Origin: Siphonodentalium dalli | Lineage: Eukaryota; Mollusca; Scaphopoda; Gadilida; Siphonodentaliidae | Direction of reading: 5' to 3' | Assembly: GCA_032622095.1 (NCBI GenBank) | Contig: CP136063.1 | Coordinates: 75,931,980 to 75,995,979 of the forward strand | DNA: 64,000 nucleotides | Shown: one piece after another, positions 23,301 to 33,020 of the stretch | How positions within the stretch are numbered: position 1 is the first letter of the stretch | Layout: every line of letters starts with the position of its first letter | The notes under the pieces: generated by a model | What the model was told of the DNA's origin: nothing | The model's database searches: none | The model's input: the letters and a program-made list of their open reading frames with translations, nothing else | Translations under genes and position numbers: made by a program

Positions 23301-26300
23301 CCGAAAATTTAAAAGAATTCGACCATACCTCTCCATAGAAAACATCATCTGAACTACGCTCAATTGAAAATATTTACATCTCGATTCGGGACGTAACTAT
23401 CGGCGATAAACTAGCGCAAAAGATTTCACCATCGAGAGTCATTGCATTTCATTAATATATAAGAATGATGGTGTGTGTTTAGATTAATATTCGTAAAAAT
23501 TGAGCAAGATTATTCTCCATGTCAATTTGATTACCATACCGGAGTGTTTCACATCACTTTAATGTACATGTACATAACAAATAATAGACATAATGAACTA
23601 CTACTAATAAGAATTACGAATACGCTATCGCGAAAATACCGTCGATTTGACGGTATCGGACCGTGCTATTCCGACGGTCCCATACAGTTTCATCTGCTTT
23701 ACGGTGAATCACCGTTGTTTTATGCGCCCTGAAAACGGTCTAAGCTAGAATTGTGCTTGATTATACGTTCATGCCGTCAACATTCAACCGTATTATCCCA
23801 TTCTATTAAATGTTTTATTCAGTGCAAAGCATTCCGACTGAGTTATCCGGCATGTTCATAAAGTGCAATGCATTTCGGCGGCTTGTGTCCAGTAACTAGT
23901 TACGTCATTCCACAATCCCGTTACATTAATCATCAACGAATTGTCGTTTGCCGCGTTGCGGTCGTTCGCTGTAAACTAATGGGTTTTTTTTGTGGGGGAA
24001 AGGTGACTTACACAGTGGTAGAATACTGTTAAAACTGTCTGACTTCCGTTTCTATGTGAACGGAACAAGTTCTAATTCCGCGAAAACCGGCTGATGGCTT
24101 GATAATCGAAGCTGTGTTGTATTCGGGGCGGTATGTTCGAGACTTGATTCGACTCGAGTGCTGATGTTGAAATTGACAATGTTGTGAATGTATCAAAACA
24201 CAGATACATGTACTTACATATATGATGATACACGTGCACGAATAATTCACACGAGCTTTGATGTCAACCACTAGTGGCAATAAGATCAACAACAACGTAG
24301 ATATTAGAAGGTTGACTATTGACAGTGTTGTCAGTTTTTAACTTGATCTGTTCATTCTAGCTGACAGTGTTCTGAAGATTTCAAAGCACATGCATTTACA
24401 CAAGATAAACGCACCAGAATAATTCACAAGAGATGGGATGTCAACAACAATGAACTGACATATGATCACAGATTCAATTCCAACTTACAAGTACAACAAT
24501 TACAATTACACGGACATTATTTATAATGCTCAGCATTGTTCACACAAACGTGTGGATATGAGAGCATTGTCGCCATTTGTAAAGTTATCGCTCAGTTATT
24601 ATGACAATTTACGGAGTCCGCTTTTGGTTATAATGTTCCTATCAAACTATACATGTTTACAGATACTGTCGTGATGTACACAGGTATACCTGTTAAGACA
24701 TGGACTGTGTTTACAAGTGAATGGACAATTTTACGCCTTACATGCCTTAACAAAAATAATATGCAATTCACATGTTTTACTTTATTTGAGTTGTAATTGT
24801 GATAGCTTAGTTCCTTTTTACCTTAAAGATACGGGCGGCGTTGGTGGTTGGTATGCTGTTAAAGATACAGGCGGCGTTGGTGGTTGGTATGCTGTTAAAG
24901 ATACGGGCGGCGTTGGCGGTTGGTATATTCTCTTCCGTCAAAAACCGCCATTCAAAGTGATATGGACTCGTACCGACAAATTGATGAAATGTTGAAGAAG
25001 CTTTACGGACGCCTCGCTTACTTGAGAAAGTTGAAGTTTATGCTTAATCGAAACACACTGGAAATAATATACCGATCATATATACTGCCCCTTATGGATT
25101 ACGCCGATGTAATCTGGGACTCGGCCTCTGCAAACATTTTGATCAAGTTAGACAGAGTACACGCCGATGCTGCCCGTTTAATCACTGGACTTACCCGATC
25201 AGTCCCACAAGATAAACTATTATGCGAATTAGGTTGGAGAACATTGACGGACAGACGAAAATGTCACAGATTGCATACCATGTATAGGATAGTAAACCAT
25301 AAAACCCCAAGCTATTTGACTGATCTCTTGCCAACCCGCACAGAAACGACCAATAGACTAAGAAGCAATATCCCTTTCCAGCCATATCAATGGAGGACTA
25401 AACATTTTAATAATTCATTCTTCACGCGATCAACTAAGGACTGGAACGAACTCCCCAAAGAAGTAAGAACTAGTTGCTCACTAATCGTTTTCAAAACAAA
25501 ATTATCATCAACAAATATAGTACTGAAACCCCCTGATCATTTCAATATAGGAAAACGACGACTGAACATAATCCACTGTAAGCTCCGTAACTTATGTAGC
25601 GACCTAAATGCTGACAAATTTTGCAACTTTATTAGTGACAATCCAAGTTGCCGATGTGGTCATCCAGTTGAAGATGCAAGTCATTATTTCTTTAATTGCG
25701 GGCTGTACACACGTCATATAATTACCCTAGCAAATAATTTAACAGGTTTAGGTATGCTAAATATCACTGTCGGAAAGCTACTTATTGGTGACATCTCGCT
25801 AAATGACAATTTAAATAGAAAGTTATTCAATTTTGTTCAAACTTAAATAACTTCAACCTGCCGTTTTGACATCAGCGACTAGGCTGCATTGCCGTTAAAT
25901 ATCATAAAGTAGCACACACTATAGCAGGACCCAACACGGACGCACAGTGATGGACCCGACACCGTCGTGTATATGCATCTGTTGTATCATAATTCCATAT
26001 ATATTATATACTAATTCTTATACAAGTGGATCATACATTATATTATACTTATGTAAATATCATGTTCTTTGTATTATTGTCGAGAGTGGGCCAAGATAAG
26101 TTTTGTAACTTGTGCCTCAATCCCTTGCATTTAATTATGGATGCAAATAAATATGTTTACATAAAAACCCGCCATAAACAGAACGAATAGTAATATATAG
26201 ACAGACTTTGTTCTTATACCAATCAGAAATATGGCATAAACAGTATGTTATATATGGTCAAATGTTTTTCCTTTGTTATGTAAACAAAGGCAAAAAAACG

Positions 26301-29300
26301 TTACTTTTCCTGGCTTTTGTTTAGATCCGGATATGGTAAACATAAAGAGCGTTATTTGTTACTGTTTTCCTGATATGGAAATAATAAAGAGCGTTTATAT
26401 AATTTGTGTGTGATTAACTAATATAATTGCGCTGTGTTATGTAAACAGAAGCAAAACTTCCGTAACACGAGCAGGCTCTTGTTTACGTACACCATCGTAC
26501 GTCTTGACGACAATATACTATGTACGCGCTGATTATGTTTGGCATATGAACAAAACTATATATATTTTAATATTCCTTCTGTTGATGGTGATTTGAACAA
26601 ATATGAATATTAATGCAACGAACGCCGCCCGTGCCTTTAACAGGGGATGCCCAATTCATATGTAGTAGAATGGTCGACATTAGTATTACTCTTAAATGAA
26701 AAGATCATCCTTGTAGTTGTTTAATTATATGTTAATGACACATAATTAAAACACTAAATGGGTGAGCTTTTCAGTTGTAATCGTTTTTATTTACAACAAT
26801 TATTTACAGTCATAGAAAGGTGCACACCATGCGTGCGCAGCCTACAATCCGGATTCAAATCTACGAGGCAGATAACAAGTTTGGTTCTCTTGAAAATTCA
26901 AAGTTTCAAAGTATTTTCTATCACTGTATGCATTGAGTGTTTAAGAATCAACAACACTATGGTCGTAAAGCCTATCGGGAAATCATACTGTCACAACAGG
27001 AATTTGGATAATTCTACGGTAAATTAGCAAATTAGGAGCAAAAACGGGTTATGACCCATGAAAAAAACCATTGGTCTATCCGTTATTGGTTTCGGTCTTG
27101 GTGTTATTGAGGGTGTTGAACCGTAAAGAATACCACCTTCTGGTAGTTACTGCATGGTTACATTAAACTTAAACGGTGTTGTACCGTGGAACATGCCACA
27201 GCCTAACCGTATATTTAACGGTCACTAGTTTGCAGCGATTCTGCGCGTTATGACACCGTTAAACTGACGGGCATATTTCTAACAGATACGGCTAAAGGTT
27301 GTTCCACACCGGGCGCGAGCGAGCGATTATAACGGCCGTTTTCTAACGTCCGTAGCAGTTCAAAGCGCGCGATTTTTATGTCCACACCGCAAGCGACTGA
27401 AACGCTTCGTCGCGCGCGATAGTCAGGTTATTATTCTGTGTGTACGCCAATTTCAGGGGAGTCAGGAGGCTGCATGGGGGATACCCCCACCCCACACACT
27501 TATGACTGATGTGTAGGGTTTCTACAAACAACGTGTAGCGCTGCTACACAACCATTGTTAATTTTTTATCTTAAACATATTTTACACAATAAATGGGTCA
27601 ATTTATACACATGTATACACACTGGTGTGCATAAAATCAACACCTATGCCTTACACATGTTGTGTAAATTCTTACACATATATATCGTAGACAAGAATGT
27701 AAAGTTCAGTATTCCGAACTGTTGGTATATAGTATTCATGGCAAATGGAGATTTATATGTTAAAACTTTTATGGCGTACAATGGTACGTAATATTTTGCT
27801 CTGTCATGTGTGACACAGACACACACAGTCATACAGACACACATGTGCCATACAGACACACATGCGTTGTACTTCGATTATTAGCCTCTCGCTAAAGTCC
27901 TCCATTATCGCGGCGACAAATCAGTGTGCCGTCATCAAATAGAAAATTAACGGTCGTATAAACACCTATTTGAGAGCCGTCCAATTATCTCGCTGGTTTG
28001 CAACAAAGCGACAATTCGACGAAGCATAAAATCACTGCTATAGTCGCCTCGTGATCAGCGAGTCGATCCCTTGCGGTGTGAACATAAAAATCGCGCGCTT
28101 TGAACTGCTACGGACGTTAGAAAACGGCCGTTATAATCGCTCGCTCGCGCTCGGTGTGGAACAACCTTAACCGAAGTAAATTCTGAACTTATATCTTAGA
28201 TTACAAATCTCGGTTGTAAATACATATGCCACAGGAAGTACAATAGATGTAGTGGAGATTTAACGATGGCACAAAAGTGTCAATTTTATCCAGAACGATA
28301 ATCACCAGGACCTACTTCAGCGTCGTCTGCAAAATTTACTCCGTCCTAATCGTTGGTATTACAGTAGTTATGGCATCTCAAGGAACGGAATCGTCGGGTC
28401 CAACTTACGGTCCAGAAGATCACTTAATTATTCGTATGTGTATACATGTACATTGTGATCCAACATTGTGTACATACATCTATGTTATAGAACCAAATAT
28501 AACATCTGACTCACCCCTGCCGGATTCTTGCTGGTGACGAACATTATACCCAGGAAAACGAACACACCCGCCAATGAGATACCATTTCTTGGGTTATTGA
28601 TGATGCAAGCTCCAATAGAGTAGCTGATCATAAACGTCACCATGGCAACCTGAAGGCCTCTGTTGAAGAGATAGACATGACTTGGTTAGTACATGTATGT
28701 TGAAAGATAATAGAGGCTTACGAACGTTAACCCTTCCATGACTGGAGCATTCTGAAAGTTTGCAAAAACCATGTGCCAATGCATTCTCTTATATATGCGA
28801 GTCGCCCATATATCGACTCGCATATAAGAGAATGCCATGACCCAACAATGTTTACATTGATCGTGTAAGCCACTGCATTCTCTATGGGAGACTCGCATAA
28901 ATAAGAGAGTGCACTGGCACAGAGTCTTTAATGTTGCACCAGTGCAGCTCCCGTTATGAAAGGGTTAAACACAGGATAACATATTATGAGTTGTAAAGAG
29001 TGACAACTGCGCATGTCATTTTACTGTTTTTATGGAATAACGGGTATAATATTTCGCATTATCGAGCATGATCTGCATTTCCTCAGCCAAAAACACCAAG
29101 TGTTTGTCATATAGAGGATATCCAACGAGTTGGATGATAGCAGATTTTATGAAACGAGTTTGATAAATTTTATTCACAAGGAGGCGTAGACGAGTTGTGA
29201 ATAAAAGTTATGAAACGAGTTTCATACAATCTTATATCCCAACATAACGAGTTGAAGGCCTTGTAAATCACACGAAAAACACTAGAGCTATTATGCCTTT

Positions 29301-32300
29301 TTAACAAATCAAAGATCTTAGAAGAATTCATACATTTACTGATTTGGCTGGGACGCTTCACAGCCGTATACGACATTATTGCGAGCTCTGGGGCTGGCGA
29401 CGAAAATATCCTCAGTTTGCCTCTTTGTTGTTGTGTCTATTATCGTTAGTGCAACGAAGTTGGACAAGCATTTTATTTTAATGAACTAAGCAATCAATTT
29501 GCATTGTTTGGTGTCATTCCTTGGCATTTCGAAATAGTATTAATCCGCCTGAATCAATGTAAAGACGTGAAGTCATTTTGTTGGCGCGATGACACGTGAT
29601 ATGAATCTAGTTTGCACACGCGCCCGGGAATCACACATAAATGGCTCTTTGGATGATATAATAGGGGGTTCAAGTGATATCAAACAATATCTAATCATGG
29701 TTCACGAATATTAACACGTGCCACGCGATGTTAGGATTATATTTCAAATTTATTATCTTGATTGTATCGATAAGGGACAACCGGAGCCAACTAGCCACTG
29801 CTAAATATACTTTTGGAATGATTATATCGACTACAAAACGGAGATATTATAATGATAAAAAACAAACATTTCTTTTAAATTGATCGCACTTCAAGAGTAC
29901 CAGAGCAGTGTTTTTTTTTTAAAAGAGAAGTGTTTCTAGAGAGAAGTGTTTTTTTTTATAGAAATGTTTTTTTTTTAAAGAAGCCGTTTGTTTTGGGGGA
30001 AATGTGATCTATACAGTTGTGGATTAATTTTAAAACTGTCTGCCTTCGGTTCCTATGTGAACGGACAAGTTCTAGATCTCCGAAACCCGGCTTAATCATT
30101 GTGACAAATTGTGACAACTGGGTTGTATTCGAGGCTGACACTTCGAGCTGTCGACTATGACTTGTCTTCATTGAATTTCGTCTCAGTGTTCATGTTGAAA
30201 TTGACAGTGCTGTGACTATCAAAACACAGATACATTTACTGTCGCAACAGGATATAGGTGCGTGCGCTAGAGTAATGCACAGGAACTTCGATGTCAAGCA
30301 TTAGTGACAATGTAGCAGCTATTACATCTACATCTACACGAGAGGATATACAAGAGGGTATACTGTACGCACAAGAGCTTCGATCTCAACAACAACAACA
30401 CGGTAAACAATGAACTGATGCCGCGCAGTGACATGTTATCACATTTTTATACAATTCCAACTTACGGGTACAACTTTACAATTACACGGACCGATTCATC
30501 CCATGTTCGTCAATTTTCATTGAAACGTATGGATATGAGACATTGTCACCATTCGCCATGTTATCGTCCATTTATTACGACAATTTACGGACCAGGAGTC
30601 CACTATTGGTTGGAAGATCTTATCCAACTATCTTTGGTTGACTCACTGAGATGGATACTAACAGCAAACAATTGGTGGTGAACCGTGAAAAATACCATTC
30701 GTCTGAGTCGTCCGACCGTTATTAGTTACGGTCTTGATATTTATTTAATTAAACGGTGTTGAACCATAACAAATACAACGGTCTGACAGTTACTGGTTAC
30801 AGTCTGTCAGTTACTTAAACATGTTTGTACCGTGGAACATGCCAGAGCCTGACCGTATTTTTAACGGTCCAAGGTTGACAGCGATGTTGCGTCGTATGAC
30901 ACCATTAAAGCGATGGGCATTCGTTTCTAACAGTGGAGAGAAACAAACATCTGAGCCACGGGTATATACAACTACACTTATTATGCTATGTTGGTAGACC
31001 TGCATCGTTCCTGTGCAGGAACATGCATCTGATTCATTGACCACACTGCTTTCGAATGGTATATATGTCATGCTAGTTTTGGTGACTGAAGAAATGTAAG
31101 CACAATTTGGCCAACAAAGACACCTCGATTTGAAATCACAGTGAAAATATATGTGCAATCGGAGAGGACACTACGTACACGTTTTACGGAGTCTTCTGAA
31201 CATGAAATCTTCATTTTTATGTGTACATGTGCATACTCAACATTGTTACCTTATATACCTTACATTGGTCACCTACCTCGTAAAATACTTATGACGAAAT
31301 ATCACATGGCACGATCTTGAAGACCAATTACATGAATGAGCTTGGCCTTCCGTAGTCCTTGCACGTCTGATTATATCTTTCAGCTTGAATAATCCAATCA
31401 CAAACACAACGGCAACGGTAACCACTAGCAACCTCAAAGAACCGTCATCACCGAAATTGTATGCCATGGCAAAACCGAAGTAAACGAAATAAGCAGTTAT
31501 CAATAACCATTTCACAACGGTCCGTATAAACTGTCTATGTACTTTCCAGAACTCCAATGTTCGAGTTTGAAGCACCAGAACGATCCGTGTAAAACAGTCC
31601 TGGTCTGTGTTATTTTCTTCAGGTTCAATGTCATCATAAGTCGTTATGTCACTGTTATTTTTCGTGTTATCCATCTTAATTTTTCTCTCGGTTGTTACGT
31701 TGTTCATTACGGCGCCGTCCTCCTGAGAAAAGAATGAGTCAACCATCAAATGGAATTAAGACGAAATCGATGAAGCTTCGAATGATGAAGATAAATCATC
31801 ACTCATATAATGTAAGGCTAAAACATTTAAGACGGATATTTTATTCCATATTTGCCAACTTGCTAGCAATAGCAACATTCGTTGACAGGTCCAGTTGTGT
31901 AACATGTACAGTTTAAACGAATCCTGGTACCGTTTGCCATTAACAACACCGTTTAACACGTAGATGAAAGCACGATGACATAAAAACACCACATATGCCG
32001 ATTCAAAAGTAAAACAGGTACAAGCCTGCAAATAGTGTCTGTCATTTACAGAATGAGGTCCCCAGAGGGCGACTTTAGTGACGCTATCACGAACAGCGGG
32101 CTAGAATCACCAAATTCACCCTCTGGTGACCTCATTCTGCTTAGGCCTCAACTGATATGGGGACCTAGGATCATATTAAAGTTCCCCAATTGAAGTTTCC
32201 CAGGTGATGTTCGCACACTAATCACCTCGATTATGCATTTTATCTTCTGCAAATTGCGAGATATAGTAATTTCCAAGAAGGGAAAAAGTATCTAAAAGCG

Positions 32301-33020
32301 ATGTTAATTTGAGAATATAGAAAATTCCCAGAAAATAAGGCCTAAGCAGAATGAGGTCCCCTGGGGGTGAGTTTGGTGATCGTACCCCACTGTGCGGGAT
32401 AGCTAAATTCACCATCTGGGGACCTCATTCTGCAAATGACAGACACAATATTTGCAGGCTTAAATAGGTAACACTCGTATAGATATCTCCATCCATGGAA
32501 AACCTGTATATACAGCCCTTGAGTTGGAGTTTTAAAGCTGCTACCCAAACTGTACAACCATACATTTACTATAACTTACAGACATTTCAATCTCGATTAT
32601 TGACTGATTGTATGGATATATTGGTCTCTTGGTCTAAGGCTAACATATTTCCCACTAAGAATTATTGGCGAGACGCGCATTATTTACAAACAGTGTAACA
32701 TATATATATATATCTACATATACACAAAAGAAGAAGATAAAAGAAGATATGGTGATAGTCCCTGTGTTATCCATGGTCAGCTCTCGTTATCGTCATTTTC
32801 ATATTTATATAATAAATGCAATCACTATACTTATTCTAGGATGTCATATAATATTAATAATATTACTAACAAATGCAACAGCAACAACAGTGACACTGAA
32901 TCGTTAAATTTAGATATAATTAACAAAATGTATGTACATTAATCTCACCTTCAATGCGTCCATGTCTGCAGTCGCCTCGTGTACTTCTCGAAATGTCTTC
33001 AGCTCACAGTCGGCTGACAT
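11310..33020 (-). CDS. SLC28-like concentrative nucleoside transporter (CNT), copy A, 11 coding exons
   Basis: Exons in transcript order: 32949-33020, 31277-31722, 28515-28659, 22858-23052, 21849-22010, 19860-19985, 17909-18036, 17153-17321, 14750-15019, 12593-12773, 11310-11329. Every junction is GT-AG and phases agree throughout, predicting ~637 residues, within the family range (human members are about 650-690). CNTs are plasma-membrane symporters that take up nucleosides with Na+ or H+. Visible hallmarks: N-terminal helices in exon 2, SKNPAG/ITWYPVV (SKxPxxVxWRPV block), GTTAVESLNTAANIF, the signature GIKVFINEFVAY, and ATYALAGFSNF. Odd points: the QTEAPLL loop reads GGQLANAM (residues ~339-346), and GFANFSS reads GFSNFGN (~585-590). 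The family assignment is firm, but the substrate is unknown and may not be a nucleoside. Confidence 0.93.
11854..12000. repeat. Short inverted-repeat element in intron 10
   Basis: The ends pair as TTTGGTTGGA ... TCCAACCAAA. An inner arm TTTGGTTGGATATG (11916-11929) pairs with CATATCCAACCAAA (11986-11999). It is present in copy B too (56359-56500), so it predates the duplication. It looks like a small foldback element. Confidence 0.6.
12328..12331. other. Empty TTAA site (copy A counterpart of the MITE at 56830)
   Basis: Here the flanks read acaatgtaTTAAgattcc without interruption. Copy B has the same flanks with a 495-bp element between two TTAA copies. Confidence 0.9.
12593..12773 (-). CDS. 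SLC28-like copy A, exon 10
   Basis: Residues 572-631 plus one base. The acceptor is cctcttgcag|GAGAAA and the donor GCAG|GTAACA. It encodes VVATYALAGFSNFGNLGITL (CNT ATYALCGFANFSSIGIML) and the last helix, ending LTACIAG across the splice. The second serine of FANFSS is asparagine here. Copy B differs by four silent bases only. Confidence 0.95.
13301..13669. mobile_element. PIF/Harbinger-like MITE, copy A
   Basis: The element is 369 bp and flanked by TAA on both sides (13298-13300 and 13670-13672). Its inverted ends are about 35 bases, beginning GCGAACGTTCAGACGACC on the left and GTGAACTTTCAGACGACC on the right when read inward. A 3-bp TAA duplication suits PIF/Harbinger. It is shared with copy B (58298-58666), so it is older than the duplication, and it lies in intron 9. 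It has no transposase. Confidence 0.8.
14415..14580. repeat. Tandem 83-bp repeat x2, copy A
   Basis: Two adjacent units begin ttatgccacgatcttta and end in tccact(t/c)tgcgaag. The same pair occurs in copy B at about 59605-59775. To its left, copy A keeps only one arm of the long palindrome present in copy B. Confidence 0.8.
14750..15019 (-). CDS. SLC28-like copy A, exon 9 (NEF signature)
   Basis: Residues 482-571, 90 codons. The acceptor is ttttgcag|CTGATA and the donor TTTCAC|GTAAGT. It encodes LYPVAFLMGANPEDC, then GIKVFINEFVAYIQL, an exact match to the family signature GxKxxxNEFVAY. An extracellular loop follows with two N-glycosylation sequons (NST, NRT). It differs from copy B by one silent base. 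Confidence 0.95.
15690..16197 (+). mobile_element. TTAA-flanked MITE, copy 2 (only in duplication copy A)
   Basis: The element is 508 bp with TTAA at 15686-15689 and 16198-16201. Copy B at 60877-60880 shows the uninterrupted site cacTTAAgatc. It is the same family as the element at 852 and lies in the intron between exons 8 and 9. Confidence 0.93.
16205..16712 (-). pseudogene. Decayed LINE reverse transcriptase fragment, copy A
   Basis: Read on the minus strand, fragments of a reverse transcriptase appear in different frames: VPQGSIL and FWFLVYTN (block before the active site), then GDDTCLA at the catalytic position, and downstream THLGLELQSNLK. Several stops and frameshifts break it. It lies in intron 8 and is also in copy B (about 60885-61370), so it inserted before the duplication. 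The TTAA MITE landed at its downstream edge. Confidence 0.7.
17153..17321 (-). CDS. SLC28-like copy A, exon 8
   Basis: Residues 425-481. The acceptor is atttatatag|TACAG and the donor ATGCAG|GTTAGA. It encodes NLIEAANNGAMFAAKILVP (CNT NLIEAASxGA) and a following membrane helix. I see no difference from its counterpart in copy B. Confidence 0.92.
17909..18036 (-). CDS. SLC28-like copy A, exon 7
   Basis: Residues 383-424. The acceptor is catatatgcacag|ATTCCG and the donor AAAAG|GTGAGT. It encodes IPPAWLLTASIMSAPAALAIAK, the CNT helix LITASxMAAPAALAxSK, followed by a basic cytoplasmic stretch (HRQRKKQNFNK). Confidence 0.93.
18366..19859. other. Intron 6 remainder, no feature recognised
   Basis: This non-coding sequence lies between exons 7 and 6 and beyond the point where homology with copy B is interrupted. 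I see AT-rich sequence without a recognisable gene or element. Confidence 0.5.
19860..19985 (-). CDS. SLC28-like copy A, exon 6 (altered substrate loop)
   Basis: Residues 341-382, 42 codons. The acceptor is tttatcgtacag|CAACTT and the donor ATGGGG|GTGAGT. It should encode the QTEAPLL re-entrant loop. Instead, with the end of exon 5, it reads GGQLANAMVIDYL, while the downstream part is canonical (SELFAMLTAGFASMGASVLGFYIKMG). Length from NIF to SEL equals that of human CNT1, so this is substitution rather than a missing exon. Confidence 0.9.
20392..21438. mobile_element. hAT-like non-autonomous element, 1.05 kb
   Basis: ATGCATGT is duplicated at 20384-20391 and 21439-21446. Inverted ends read CAGGGACGTGACTAGAGGG on the left and CAGAGACGTGGCGAAAGGGG on the right (inward), a pattern frequent in hAT elements. 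The interior contains several copies of a motif around the palindrome TTGGAAATTTCCAA (about 20741, 20988, 21154, 21180, 21336, 21370). No transposase frame is present. It lies in the intron between exons 5 and 6. Confidence 0.85.
21849..22010 (-). CDS. SLC28-like copy A, exon 5
   Basis: Residues 287-340, 54 codons. The acceptor is tctcttcctcag|TTC and the donor GGAGGA|GTGAGT. It has a membrane span (NVILVCALIFLLYHVGAIQF) and GTTAVESLNTAANIFFGG, the CNT GTSAxESLxxAxNIF block. The asparagine of NIF, part of the sodium site in the bacterial CNT structure as I recall it, is kept. Confidence 0.93.
22858..23052 (-). CDS. SLC28-like copy A, exon 4
   Basis: Residues 222-286, exactly 65 codons. The acceptor tatcccag|ATC keeps phase 0 after exon 3. 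The donor is TTCACG|GTATGT. It encodes ITWYPVVTGMFVQFVMALFM (CNT VxWRPVxxGxxLQF), then DRISELLSYALAGGNFLF, the re-entrant and amphipathic region before transport helix 4. Confidence 0.93.
23990..24680. repeat. Intronic direct repeat, left part of copy 1
   Basis: It matches about 29985-30610 in the same orientation, e.g. aaaactgtctg(a/c)cttc, ctatgtgaacgga and atgttgaaattgaca. The homology resumes at 27040-27290 after the MITE/LINE insertion. It is a non-coding intron-3 sequence. Confidence 0.75.
24827..26636 (+). mobile_element. TTAA-flanked MITE split by a LINE
   Basis: TTAA lies at 24823-24826 and 26637-26640, with family ends AGATACGGGCGGCGTTGG and, inward from the right, AGGCACGGGCGGCGTT. 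A LINE 3' end (24951-26162) has landed in the ccgccataaacag block. The left 36 bases of the MITE occur three times in tandem (24823-24930). This copy belongs to a subfamily with the variant at 34.9-35.3 kb. Confidence 0.85.
24951..26162 (+). mobile_element. 5'-truncated LINE (CR1/L2-like) nested in the MITE
   Basis: The insertion is flanked by AAAAACCGCCA (24940-24950) and AAAAACCCGCCA (26163-26174), a target duplication with one later change. The coding part up to 25846 is the C-terminal half of ORF2: thumb region (LPLMDYADVIWDSA), GLTRSVPQDKLLCELGW, WNELPKEVR and the terminal cluster CRCGHPVEDASHYFFNC. A 3' UTR ends gcaaataaatatgtttacat. The open frame is intact over ~295 codons, indicating a fairly young copy. 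It is related to, but distinct from, the 8.8 kb LINE. Confidence 0.92.
27040..27290. repeat. Intronic direct repeat, right part of copy 1
   Basis: It matches 30680-30935 (e.g. gtaccgtggaacatgcca, tttctaacag). With 23990-24680 it reconstitutes one continuous relative of 29985-30935. Confidence 0.75.
27296..28167. mobile_element. 872-bp inverted-repeat element with ~100-bp ends
   Basis: TAA flanks both sides (27293-27295 and 28168-28170). About 100 bases at the left end pair with the right end with two mismatches that I can count; both ends start AGGTTGTTCCACACCG and include the GC-rich gcgcgagcgagcgattataa. The interior has no transposase. A 3-bp TAA duplication suggests PIF/Harbinger. It lies in intron 3. 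Confidence 0.88.
28515..28659 (-). CDS. SLC28-like copy A, exon 3
   Basis: Residues 174-221. The acceptor is ctcttcaacag|AGGCC and the donor GCAGGG|GTGAGT. It has a membrane span followed by ISLAGVFVFLGIMFVTSKNPAG, matching the CNT block that precedes the conserved WRPV motif. Confidence 0.92.
28731..28964. mobile_element. CCCTTCCATGAC-type MITE, copy 1
   Basis: TTAA is at 28727-28730 and 28965-28968. The ends pair as CCCTTCCATGAC and, inward, CCCTTTCATAAC. Internally it holds further inverted repeats around gcattctcttatatatgcgag. TTAA plus CCCTT ends resembles piggyBac-type non-autonomous elements. It is in intron 2, close upstream of exon 3. Confidence 0.8.
29985..30935. repeat. Intronic direct repeat, copy 2
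   Basis: This is the uninterrupted counterpart of 23990-24680 plus 27040-27290, on the other side of exon 3. It is clearly diverged. No exon-like sequence is visible in it. Confidence 0.7.
31277..31722 (-). CDS. SLC28-like copy A, exon 2
   Basis: Residues 25-173. The acceptor is ttcttttctcag|GAGGAC and the donor ACGAG|GTAGGT. It encodes an acidic cytoplasmic segment (YDDIEPEEN) and two hydrophobic helices (WLLITAYFVYFGFAMAY and LRLLVVTVAVVFVIGLF), the first membrane spans of the transporter. Two bases are left over, completed by exon 3. Confidence 0.88.
32022..32462. mobile_element. Foldback element made of nested palindromes
   Basis: Outer ends AAGCCTGCAAATA ... TATTTGCAGGCTT are inverted over about 45 bases. 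Each end then forms its own hairpin: cagaatgaggtcc at 32052 pairs with ggtgacctcattctg near 32130, and the same happens at about 32348-32432. The inner arms (ctgcttaggcct and aggcctaagcag) also pair with each other. No coding. It sits in intron 1. Confidence 0.75.
32949..33020 (-). CDS. SLC28-like copy A, exon 1 (start codon)
   Basis: This exon encodes residues 1-24, beginning MSADCELKTFREVHEA and ending DMDALK. It ends AAG|GTGAG, phase 0, and joins exon 2. The start is chosen because the 46.1 kb copy of this exon keeps the same ATG and has an in-frame stop a short way upstream. The cytoplasmic N-terminus is acidic and poorly conserved in this family. Confidence 0.75.

Noticed and set aside
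27780-27860. CACA-rich stretch considered as a microsatellite or Z-DNA tract
   Set aside because: It is irregular and short, and explained as interior of the inverted-repeat element.
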